From NCBI GenBank assembly GCA_045594105.1, contig JAZNXY010000019.1, positions 1 through 33,414 on the forward strand: 33,414 bases of DNA, written 5' to 3'. How positions within the stretch are numbered: the stretch's first letter is position 1; each line of letters opens with the position of its first letter. Shown piece by piece: positions 22,502-29,557 of the stretch. The notes under the pieces were generated by a model. It had not been told where the DNA came from. It saw only the letters and a program-made list of their open reading frames with translations, and did no database searches. The stretch is from URNF01 sp045594105. GTDB taxonomy: Bacteria; Bacillota; Clostridia; Oscillospirales; Acutalibacteraceae. A program made the position numbers and the translations under genes.

Positions 22502-24782
22502 TGTAAAACGTGCATTGCTTGTGATTCTGTCGCTCGTGCTGGTAATCGGTTTACTGGCAGGCATAGCGGCAGGTGCAAAACGCGAAAAGAAAACCTTCGT
22601 CCTGCCGGATACCTCTTCCGCAGAGACCAGCACCAACCGTTATACACAGGCGAGCGCTGTAGCACAGCTGGCGGGCTCTCTGCTGAACACCGAGGGCTTC
22701 CAGAAGGTTGTTGAAAACGACAGCATGGAACTGTGGTTCCGTGAAGAAATCGACTCGATCCGCATTGTGGATAAAAAGAGCGGTTACGTGTGGGGCGAGC
22801 TTGCAAGCGATACGGTTGAAAGTCTGAATGACTATTGGGCGGTTATGGCCAACTCCATTCTCACCCTCGAGTATTATGACGAGAACAACACCGCTTACCA
22901 GATTAGCTTGTCCAACGATAACTTCACCTGCGAATATTCCTTCGATGACGAGCAGGATATCCTGCATTGTGATGCGTATGCGGAGAACATCGGTGTCGAG
23001 CTTGCTTTCGAGATCGCTCTGTTTGATGACCACTTTGACGCATACATTGTGGAAGACTCGCTCTATGAAGATTTCGACGATTGCAAGCTCTCGAAATTGT
23101 ATTTGCTTCCCTTCTTCGGATGTAGTGAGCAGAAATCCATGGACGGTTATATCTTCGTGCCGGACGGCTCCGGTGCGCTGATGCGTTTTGACAACAATAC
23201 CTTCTACTCCACCAAATATTCTGCAAAGGTATTTGGTCCCGATGCAGGTATTGATACCCTTACTGAGGTTAATGACCTGCTTGCGAAGCGTACTGACGAC
23301 TATCTCGTAGACGTGTTCCGTGCCACCGTACCTGTATATGGTATCGTACATGGTGCAGAACAGTATGCGGCGATGACCGTTATTGCAGACGGTGTGGAAT
23401 ATGCGACCATTCAGGCGTCCTTGGCGGCTACCAACGTGCCGTATAACTACACCAATACCGTTTTTGAATACCGTCAGCTGTATTCGCAGCCGGTATCCAA
23501 ATCCAATTCTGTTATTCTTCCGCAGGCGAAGCGTAACGACTTTAATCCGCGTCTTTCCATCTACCTGCTGTCGGGCGCTGAAGCGAACTACAGCGGCATG
23601 GCGGTGAAATACCGTGGTATGCTGGAAAAAGACGGCGTTTTGGGCAAAGAAGCTGCCACGCATAAGGACCAGATCCCGTTGCGCCTGGAAGTATTGGGTG
23701 CGGATGTGAAGGAAGGCTTCATTTTTAACAGTGTACAGACCTTCACCACCGCCTCTGAGGCGGCTGCCATGCAGAAAGCATTGGCGGATATGGGCATCAA
23801 TAATCTGACAATGGTTATGCAGGGCTGGCAAAAAGGCGGCGTTAACGGCTACAGCTTTAACTCCTTCAAAACACAGCCGACCATTGGTTCCCTTGATGAT
23901 CTTGCTGCACTGAGAGACGGTATTACTGCAGCGGGCGGCAAGTTCTTCCTGCAGAACAAGGTTGCTACCTTTAACGTAGATCAGGGAAGAATCTCCTACC
24001 TGGGCAACCAGACCATTTCCAAGAAAATTGCGTATTACCTGCGTGATAACACCGAGGTTATGTATCCGGAAACCTACGTTACCGCACCGAGTGTTGTGCT
24101 TCAGAAGCTGAAGAATTCGCTGACCGAATTGAACGGCTTTGACTGGAATCTGCCGCGCTTTGGTTCTGAAGTGTATTCGGAATATGAGCAGAATTCTACC
24201 ACCACCCGTAAAGCGACACGCAGCATGTTCGAAAAAGCTGCCAAGAAGGTTGTAGATGCCGGCACCTCCATCTCTCTCAATAATCCCAATATGTATATGT
24301 GGGAATATTGTGAGGACATCTTCGATATTCCGATGATGAACAGCCAGTATCTGTTTGAAACCGACTCTGTACCGTTCCTGCAGATTCTCCTGAAAGGCCA
24401 TATCAATTACTATGCGCCTTATGCAAACCAGGGCTTCTACACTACGGCTTGCACCTTGAAATCTATCGAATACGGTGCATATCCGTCCTTCCTGGTGATG
24501 GCGGCGGACAACGGTGGCCTTAACAAGACACCGATGGTGGACTACTTCTCGCTGAACTTTAATGACTGGAAAGGCACCATCAACACGGTGTATCCGAAGG
24601 TTAACGAAGGTCTTTTGGCGGTAGAAGGAGCCAAAATCACTGAGCACAAAGTCCTGCAGAAAGGCGTTGTGCGTGTGACGTATGATAACAATGCCGTGAT
24701 TTACATCAACTACAACAGCGCTGAAGCGGTTGTAGAGGACGTAAAGATCCCGGGTCTGAACTTTGTTGTAGAAAGGGGTTAA
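22485..24782 (+). CDS. DUF5696-type membrane-anchored protein, possible glycoside hydrolase relative
   Basis: This 765-aa protein has one N-terminal membrane helix (about residues 10-30) without a lipobox, so the bulk lies outside the cell. An N-terminal beta-rich part (about 60-390, including WFREEIDSIRIVDKKSGYVWGE) precedes a C-terminal region (from about 398) with a TIM-barrel-like alternation: LRLEVLGADV, NNLTMVMQGWQKGG, DDLAALRDGITAAGGKFFLQN. The overall organisation matches what I recall of DUF5696 proteins encoded beside sugar ABC transporters. Candidate acidic catalytic residues cannot be assigned by eye. GTG 22485 has GGAGG 9 bases upstream; the open frame to 22398 is noise over the preceding gene. 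A carbohydrate-active role is inferred. Confidence 0.75.
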   Translation: MCRTSNVKRALLVILSLVLVIGLLAGIAAGAKREKKTFVLPDTSSAETSTNRYTQASAVAQLAGSLLNTEGFQKVVENDSMELWFREEIDSIRIVDKKSGYVWGELASDTVESLNDYWAVMANSILTLEYYDENNTAYQISLSNDNFTCEYSFDDEQDILHCDAYAENIGVELAFEIALFDDHFDAYIVEDSLYEDFDDCKLSKLYLLPFFGCSEQKSMDGYIFVPDGSGALMRFDNNTFYSTKYSAKVFGPDAGIDTLTEVNDLLAKRTDDYLVDVFRATVPVYGIVHGAEQYAAMTVIADGVEYATIQASLAATNVPYNYTNTVFEYRQLYSQPVSKSNSVILPQAKRNDFNPRLSIYLLSGAEANYSGMAVKYRGMLEKDGVLGKEAATHKDQIPLRLEVLGADVKEGFIFNSVQTFTTASEAAAMQKALADMGINNLTMVMQGWQKGGVNGYSFNSFKTQPTIGSLDDLAALRDGITAAGGKFFLQNKVATFNVDQGRISYLGNQTISKKIAYYLRDNTEVMYPETYVTAPSVVLQKLKNSLTELNGFDWNLPRFGSEVYSEYEQNSTTTRKATRSMFEKAAKKVVDAGTSISLNNPNMYMWEYCEDIFDIPMMNSQYLFETDSVPFLQILLKGHINYYAPYANQGFYTTACTLKSIEYGAYPSFLVMAADNGGLNKTPMVDYFSLNFNDWKGTINTVYPKVNEGLLAVEGAKITEHKVLQKGVVRVTYDNNAVIYINYNSAEAVVEDVKIPGLNFVVERG

Positions 24783-24788
24783 GGGGCT

Positions 24789-25670
24789 ATGAGCAAGAAA
24801 ACAAATACACAGTCCGGCCTGACCATTCAACAAAGAAATGCGCTGAAAGGTTATGCGTTTATCTCTCCGTGGATCCTCGGTTTCGGTGTTTTTATCGCCT
24901 ATCCGTTGGTTTACTCGATCATCTTAAGCTTGAACCAGATCAAACTGATTCCTACCGGCACGGAATATACCTGGAAAGGCCTGTTCTTCTATGATTATGC
25001 ATTGAATCAGGCAACCGCCTTCCGTACGGCACTCACTTCGCAGGTAACGCAAATCTGCTATATGACACCTATTATTCTGGTGTTCTCGCTGATTATGGCC
25101 CTGCTGTTAAACGGCAAGTTCAGAATGCGTGCGTTCTTCCGTGGCTCATTCTTTATGCCGGTTATCATCATGAGTGGTCCCGCCATCAGCCAGTTGCTCA
25201 CCAAATACACGGTAGACTTCTCCGAAGCATCTCCGCTGATTTTTGAGTTCTTGGGCAACCTGCCGCCTGTGCTGGCAACCCCTGCGGAATTTGTTTTAAA
25301 CAACCTGGTGCTTATCCTGTGGTTCTGCGGTGTGCAGATTCTGATTTTCCTTGCCGGTGTCCAGAAAATCGGCACCGACCTCTACGAAGCGGCTTCCATT
25401 GACGGTGCCGGTGCGTGGGAGAAGTTCTGGAAAATTACACTGCCGCACCTGTCTCCGCTGATTCTGATCAGTGGCGTATATACCGTCGTGGATATCGCCA
25501 ACTATTCCAAGGGTGCGGTCAACACGCTGATTAACGGTCAGATTTTCAATGCGAAGTATCTGTACAGTTATGCTTCGGCGATGGCTTGGATGTACTTCCT
25601 GGTAGTTGCGGCACTGTTGCTGGCACTGCTGCTGATCTTTAAATTCTTTGGAAGGAAGGCGAAGACTTGA
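24789..25670 (+). CDS. Sugar ABC transporter permease, pair 2 (MalF/UgpA type)
   Basis: This 293-aa membrane protein has about six helices, beginning GYAFISPWILGFGVFIAYPLVYSIILS. The EAA loop is GTDLYEAASIDGAGAWEKFWKITLPHLSPL, a good CUT1 match. It differs clearly in sequence from the pair 1 counterpart, so the two pairs are not a recent duplication. It starts 6 bases after the DUF5696-type gene, with AAGGGG upstream. No binding protein accompanies this pair in the window. Confidence 0.95.
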   Translation: MSKKTNTQSGLTIQQRNALKGYAFISPWILGFGVFIAYPLVYSIILSLNQIKLIPTGTEYTWKGLFFYDYALNQATAFRTALTSQVTQICYMTPIILVFSLIMALLLNGKFRMRAFFRGSFFMPVIIMSGPAISQLLTKYTVDFSEASPLIFEFLGNLPPVLATPAEFVLNNLVLILWFCGVQILIFLAGVQKIGTDLYEAASIDGAGAWEKFWKITLPHLSPLILISGVYTVVDIANYSKGAVNTLINGQIFNAKYLYSYASAMAWMYFLVVAALLLALLLIFKFFGRKAKT

Positions 25671-26620
25671 TGAAAAAGAAATACGATATCAACAAAGTTA
25701 AGCAGTTCTTCCTCGGAAACAAGGAAAAAAGCGGCTTCATTAAAATGTTCACCACCTATCTGGTGCTCATTGGTCTTGCATTCGTGTATCTGTATCCCAT
25801 CCTGTACATGGTTGTGAACAGCTTCTTCTCGTCTGCTGACCTTATCGACCCTTCGGTTACGTGGATTCCGACGGGTTTCTACCTTGGCAACTTTATACAG
25901 GCGTATGAAACGCTTGTATTCGTGGAGAGCTTCGGTACCTCCGTCTTTATGGCGCTTATTCCGACCTTGCTCCAGCTGATTGCCACCTCTCTGGTCGGCT
26001 TCGGTCTTGCCCGTTTTGAGTTTCCGCTCAAAAAATTGTGGCTTGTACTGATTATTGCTGCATTTATGATTCCGACCATGGTTATGACCATTCCTCGCTA
26101 CACCATGTACTATGCGTACGGCATGTTGGAAACCGTTTGGCCCTTCTTCGTGCCGGCGGCGTTTGGTCAAGGTATCCGCAGCACCATCTTTATTCTGATT
26201 TTCTATTCGTTCTTTACCAGCTACCCTGTTTCGTTTGACGAAGCAGCAGAGCTTGACGGCGCAGGTAAGTTCAAAATCTACTACAAGATTGCATTGCCTG
26301 CAGCCAGCGGCGCTATCATTTTGTGCGTGCTGTTCAGCTTCGTTTGGTACTGGAATGAAACCACCGACTTAAACCTCTTCTCTCCGAACATCAAAACGTT
26401 GCCCAAACGTTTGCAGGAGTTCTCCCAGAAGTTCGCAGAGCTGTACGGAGAATCCGGCGGAGAAGCAGGTGCGGCAGGTGCGGATTCCACCAACCGTTTG
26501 AACGAATCTGTGTCTTTGGCAGGCACCCTGCTTTCCATCTTGCCGACCGTTGTTCTGTATCTTGTTTTGCAGAAACAGTTTGTCGAAAGCGTGGAACGCT
26601 CGGGTATCACCGGTGAATAA
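25670..26620 (+). CDS. Sugar ABC transporter permease, pair 2 (MalG/UgpE type)
   Basis: This 316-aa partner permease has about six transmembrane helices and the EAA loop YPVSFDEAAELDGAGKFKIYYKIALPAASGAI. Between the last two helices it carries an unusually long polar insert (about residues 240-285: LPKRLQEFSQKFAELYGESGGEAGAAGADS and on, written here only in part as SQKFAELYGESGGEAG), probably extracytoplasmic. ATG 25670 overlaps the previous stop by one base (TGATG); the TTG at 25667 is less likely. It is the last gene before the operon terminator. Confidence 0.95.
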   Translation: MKKKYDINKVKQFFLGNKEKSGFIKMFTTYLVLIGLAFVYLYPILYMVVNSFFSSADLIDPSVTWIPTGFYLGNFIQAYETLVFVESFGTSVFMALIPTLLQLIATSLVGFGLARFEFPLKKLWLVLIIAAFMIPTMVMTIPRYTMYYAYGMLETVWPFFVPAAFGQGIRSTIFILIFYSFFTSYPVSFDEAAELDGAGKFKIYYKIALPAASGAIILCVLFSFVWYWNETTDLNLFSPNIKTLPKRLQEFSQKFAELYGESGGEAGAAGADSTNRLNESVSLAGTLLSILPTVVLYLVLQKQFVESVERSGITGE

Positions 26621-26627
26621 AAAACAT

Positions 26628-26664
26628 AAAAAAACCCTTGCGGTTTATACCGCAAGGGTTTTTT
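26628..26664 (+). terminator. Terminator of the carbohydrate import operon
   Basis: AAAACCCTTGCGGT pairs with ACCGCAAGGGTTTT, ending in T6, 8 bases after the last permease gene. Confidence 0.93.
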
Positions 26665-26670
26665 ACTGTG

Positions 26671-26704
26671 AAAAAAGCATCGCAGTGTTGGCTGCGATGC
26701 TTTT
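26671..26704. terminator. Second, bidirectional terminator facing the ThuA-like gene
   Basis: GCATCGCAG (26677-26685) pairs with CTGCGATGC (26692-26700). A6 on the left gives a U-tract to minus-strand transcripts from the ThuA-like gene, and T4 on the right serves plus-strand readthrough. Confidence 0.85.
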
Positions 26705-26714
26705 CTTAGCGGTT

Positions 26715-27464
26715 TTAGTATTTCGAAATTGCGTTTTTCAGGTACGGACCGTCATCGGAAATCTTGTTTACATGGGGACAACCTGTTTCTTCACGGTAGA
26801 TGGGGTTTACAAAACGTATCGCATTTTTAATGATAGTCTGTACCGGGGGTTGATAGAAGGTGGGGTAGGACTCGTGACCCGGCTGGAAGTAGAAAATCTT
26901 ACCGTTGCCACGTTCATACAGACAACCCGAGCGGAACACTTCGCCGCCGCTGAAATTGCCGATCAGCAGAAGCTTGTCGGGGGTGGGGATAACAAACGGC
27001 TCACCATAGGTTTCTTCCGCTTCCAACTCGAAATAGCGGTCAATACCCTTGGTGATAGGATGAGAAGGTTCGATAACCCACAGCACCTCGTGGTCATCGC
27101 TTTCACGCCAGGTCAGGTGGCAGGAAGTGCCGAGCAGATAGCGGAAGGGTTTCGAATGGTGTGCAGAATGCAGGCAGATAAGACCCATGCCGCCGAGCAC
27201 GGCATCTCTGACCAAGTAAGCGACCTCATCGGGCACTTGATGGTGACGCATATGACCCCACCAAATAAGAACGTCGGTTTCATCCAGGATCTCTTTGGTG
27301 ATACCGCAATTTTCATCGTCGAGGGTAGCGGTTTTTACCACAATATCCTCTTCTTTGCCGAGAAACTCGGCAATAGCACCGTGGATACCGTTGGGGTATA
27401 CCTTAGCAATGGCTTCCTCGGCACGTTCGTGATAATATTCGTTCCAAACCAATACACGAATCAT
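26715..27464 (-). CDS. ThuA-like (trehalose utilisation) domain protein
   Basis: This 249-aa cytoplasmic protein has the class I glutamine amidotransferase-like fold of the ThuA family: MIRVLVWNEYYHE at the start, DVLIWWGHMRHHQVPDE, GLICLHSAHHSKPFRYLLG, then HPITKGIDRYFELEAEETYGEPF and FYFQPGHESYPTF. The His-rich LHSAHHS replaces the nucleophilic elbow of amidotransferases, as in other ThuA proteins. ThuA-type proteins occur in sugar catabolic loci, including trehalose-related disaccharide use; the reaction is not settled. ATG 27464 has GGAGG upstream; the open frame beyond it runs into the divergent regulator. It probably handles the imported sugar (inference). Confidence 0.88.
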   Translation of the reverse strand: MIRVLVWNEYYHERAEEAIAKVYPNGIHGAIAEFLGKEEDIVVKTATLDDENCGITKEILDETDVLIWWGHMRHHQVPDEVAYLVRDAVLGGMGLICLHSAHHSKPFRYLLGTSCHLTWRESDDHEVLWVIEPSHPITKGIDRYFELEAEETYGEPFVIPTPDKLLLIGNFSGGEVFRSGCLYERGNGKIFYFQPGHESYPTFYQPPVQTIIKNAIRFVNPIYREETGCPHVNKISDDGPYLKNAISKY

Positions 27465-27500
27465 ACTTTTTCCTCCGTTTTTTATAATTTTTCCACTTTC

Positions 27501-27533
27501 ATTATAGACAACAGCAAAGGAATATGCTATCAT
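27501..27533. promoter_or_regulatory. Overlapping divergent promoters of the ThuA-like and AraC-type genes
   Basis: On the plus strand TAGACA (27505-27510) and TATCAT (27528-27533), 17 bp apart, form a promoter for the regulator. On the minus strand TATAAT (27506-27501) with a weak TAGCAT (27529-27524) forms a promoter for the ThuA-like gene. The two overlap, so polymerase or regulator binding to one would affect the other. Confidence 0.5.
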
Positions 27534-27581
27534 TTTTTTGGGTAAAAATATCGTTTTTTTGTCATGGGAATGGTGATAGAC

Positions 27582-28457
27582 ATGGCGTTTTATGAAGAAA
27601 AAGCCAAACGCAACGGCGTGGTGATGCCGATTCAGTGTATACGGATGGAAATCGAGAACACCGGTCGTGTTGCGATACGACTGCATTACCATGAATATAC
27701 GGAATTGCTGTTTGCCATCGATGGAGAGGGCCTGGTATATGTCGGTGATACCGTCTATCCGTTCAAAGCAGGCGATATGATCATCGTGCCGACGGGGGAG
27801 CCCCACGACGTGAGATCCCCGCAGAGCTCGCTGTCGTATATAGTTGTAAAGTTTTTACCGCAGATACTACGCGCGGACGAGGAAACATTTTCGGAATACA
27901 GCTATACAGCGTTGCTGTTGGAAAACGCCGACGACAGACAGCTGTCTTTTTCCGATGAAGAGCTGGGAGAAACCGATATCCCTAATTTGTTCGCGCACTT
28001 AATACAAGAATGGGATGCACAAAGGTTCGGTTATGAATTGAGTTTGCGCGCAGACGTCACCTTGATTTATCTGTATATATTACGGCGGTGGCGTAAAAAC
28101 AATTTTTCTTTGATGCAAGCGGTGAAGGAAGAAGGTCAGTACGAGCTGTTACAAAAGGCCATTTCCTTTGTAAAGGAACATTATGCCGATCTTACTGAGA
28201 AGGATGTTGCCGACGCCTGCGGCGTCAGTGCAGCGTATTTTTCACGTGTGTTTAAGAGAACAATGAAAGTATCGTTTTCTGCATATCTCGCAGGGGTGCG
28301 GTTGCGTGAAGCACGGCGACTGTTATTACTCACCGAGCACAGTGTGACCGATATTGCCCAGACGGTCGGATTTTCCACCGCATCGTATTTTATCAGCCTG
28401 TTCCGCAAAGAACACAATATGACCCCATACCAATATCGCCGCACCAACCGTGGTTAA
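27582..28457 (+). CDS. AraC-family transcriptional regulator
   Basis: This 291-aa protein has an N-terminal cupin effector-binding domain (LHYHEYTELLFAIDGEGLVYVGD, then PFKAGDMIIVPTGEPHDV) and a C-terminal pair of helix-turn-helix motifs: LTEKDVADACGVSAAYFSRVFKR and SVTDIAQTVGFSTASYFISLFRKEHNMTPYQYR. This layout is typical of sugar-responsive activators. Starts at 27564, 27570 and 27582 are in frame; 27582 is preferred because GGTGAT lies 4-5 bases upstream. It is divergent from the ThuA-like gene and next to the import operon, so it likely controls one or both, with a sugar as effector (inference). Confidence 0.92.
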   Translation: MAFYEEKAKRNGVVMPIQCIRMEIENTGRVAIRLHYHEYTELLFAIDGEGLVYVGDTVYPFKAGDMIIVPTGEPHDVRSPQSSLSYIVVKFLPQILRADEETFSEYSYTALLLENADDRQLSFSDEELGETDIPNLFAHLIQEWDAQRFGYELSLRADVTLIYLYILRRWRKNNFSLMQAVKEEGQYELLQKAISFVKEHYADLTEKDVADACGVSAAYFSRVFKRTMKVSFSAYLAGVRLREARRLLLLTEHSVTDIAQTVGFSTASYFISLFRKEHNMTPYQYRRTNRG

Positions 28458-28465
28458 TATCACAC

Positions 28466-28499
28466 AAAAAACGCCCCCATTGCCCCGGGGGCGTTTTTT
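28466..28499 (+). terminator. Terminator of the AraC-type gene
   Basis: AAAACGCCCCC pairs with GGGGGCGTTTT (with one further C:G pair possible), followed by T6, starting 8 bases after the stop codon. Confidence 0.92.
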
Positions 28500-28573
28500 G
28501 TGTTCTGTTTTTGGCAAAACGGAACGAAAAGCGGGCGAAAAGGAACAATTTTCTGCCGCTTTTGGTAAACAAC

Positions 28574-28596
28574 ATCTTGTGGTGTAACCACAAGAT
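28574..28596. other. Perfect hairpin in the gap before nrdG
   Basis: ATCTTGTGGT (28574-28583) and ACCACAAGAT (28587-28596) form a perfect 10-bp inverted repeat around GTA, followed by GGGGGCC and a second small GGCC/GGCC pairing. The stretch 28500-28720 has no gene. The repeat could be a protein binding site or part of a small RNA. It lies about 180 bp upstream of the nrdG promoter, so it is not in that mRNA. Confidence 0.4.
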
Positions 28597-28721
28597 ATGG
28601 GGGCCTTTTACGGGCCTTGTATTCCCGAAAAAGTAAAATTATACCGAAAAATGTATTGAAATACGGTGTTTCACAGGGGATATCCTGTCGATGTGTGGTA
28701 TTTTGTGATGTATCGTGCGTG

Positions 28722-28737
28722 AAACAATATATTCCAA
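28722..28737 (+). promoter_or_regulatory. Degenerate upstream NrdR box
   Basis: AAACAATATATTCCA-type sequence keeps the left half and the AATATATT core of the NrdR consensus but loses the right half. Its centre is exactly 31 bp from that of the intact box, about three helical turns, which is the usual arrangement of paired NrdR sites. Confidence 0.65.
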
Positions 28738-28752
28738 TGTATTTTTATTCTA

Positions 28753-28768
28753 ACACAATATATTGTGT
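28753..28768 (+). promoter_or_regulatory. NrdR box (perfect)
   Basis: ACACAATATATTGTGT is a perfect 16-bp palindrome identical to the known NrdR operator consensus. It ends 7 bp before the -35 element of the nrdG promoter. NrdR represses ribonucleotide reductase genes when bound to ATP/dATP. Confidence 0.9.
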
Positions 28769-28775
28769 TTTGGGG

Positions 28776-28804
28776 TTGACAAAAACCATATATGATGCTA
28801 CAAT
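28776..28804 (+). promoter_or_regulatory. Sigma-A promoter for nrdG-nrdD-trxB
   Basis: Consensus TTGACA at 28776-28781 and TACAAT at 28799-28804, 17-bp spacer. Confidence 0.88.
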
Positions 28805-28841
28805 TGGTATTGCTCCCACTACGTGACAAGGAGGTATGGCA

Positions 28842-29531
28842 ATGAATATTCAAGGGTTTCAAAAAATGACGTTGCTGGACTTCCCCGGGCAGGTGGCTTG
28901 TACGGTTTTTACCGGCGGGTGTAACCTGCGTTGCCCGTTTTGTCACAATGGTGGTTTGGTACGCACACCCACGATGTATGTGAATCGGCAAGAAGAGGTT
29001 CTTTCGTTTCTGAAACAAAGGCGTGGGATTATAGACGGTGTGTGTGTGACCGGCGGCGAGCCGCTGTTGCAACCCGATCTGACCGATTTTTTGCGTGCCG
29101 TTAAGGAACTCGGGTATCTTGTAAAGCTGGATACCAACGGCAGTCTGCCTGACAGACTGCGCCGTCTGCTTGCCACGGGATATGTGGATTATGTGGCGAT
29201 GGACGTAAAAAGCTCTTTGAAGAATTATGCTCTTGCGATCGGCGGGGACACCGATGCGGCAATCTTCAAAGAAAGCATTGATCTTTTAAAAAGCGGCGTG
29301 GTGCCGCACGAATTCCGCACTACGGTGGTAAAAGGAATTCATACAGCGGCGGATATTGAAGATATCGCCAAAATGTTGGGGCGGGAAGAGGCGTTCTTCC
29401 TGCAGACCTTCAAGGATTCGGGCGACCTGCTCGGAGAGGGCTGTGCGGCATTCTCTGCCGAAGAGATGCACGAACTGTTAAAAATTGCACAGCAGCACAT
29501 ACCCAAAGCCGCACTGCGCGGCACCGATTAA
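28842..29531 (+). CDS. nrdG: Anaerobic ribonucleotide reductase activating protein (radical SAM)
   Basis: This 229-aa iron-sulfur enzyme uses S-adenosylmethionine to create the glycyl radical on NrdD. The cluster motif CNLRCPFCHN (CxxxCxxC, about residues 28-37) follows the characteristic QGFQKMTLLDFPGQVACTVFTGGC lead (first part seen as KMTLLDFPGQ). GGEPLLQ and the LDTNGS motif are typical of the radical SAM core. It belongs to the longer NrdG branch paired with non-E. coli type NrdD. ATG 28842 is chosen because AAGGAGG is 7 bases upstream; ATG 28836 is only one base from it. It is 26 bases ahead of nrdD, in one operon. Confidence 0.93.
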   Translation: MNIQGFQKMTLLDFPGQVACTVFTGGCNLRCPFCHNGGLVRTPTMYVNRQEEVLSFLKQRRGIIDGVCVTGGEPLLQPDLTDFLRAVKELGYLVKLDTNGSLPDRLRRLLATGYVDYVAMDVKSSLKNYALAIGGDTDAAIFKESIDLLKSGVVPHEFRTTVVKGIHTAADIEDIAKMLGREEAFFLQTFKDSGDLLGEGCAAFSAEEMHELLKIAQQHIPKAALRGTD

Positions 29532-29557
29532 AAAACTAACAAGAAGGAGAATGCATT

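Noticed and set aside
22551..24833. A 760-codon open frame on the minus strand
   Set aside because: It is antisense to the DUF5696-type gene, has no ribosome binding site and its product has no recognisable domain. The plus-strand gene fits the operon. Similar antisense frames at 4323-5609, 10812-12812, 16234-17553, 20456-21952 and 30095-31639 are rejected for the same reasons.
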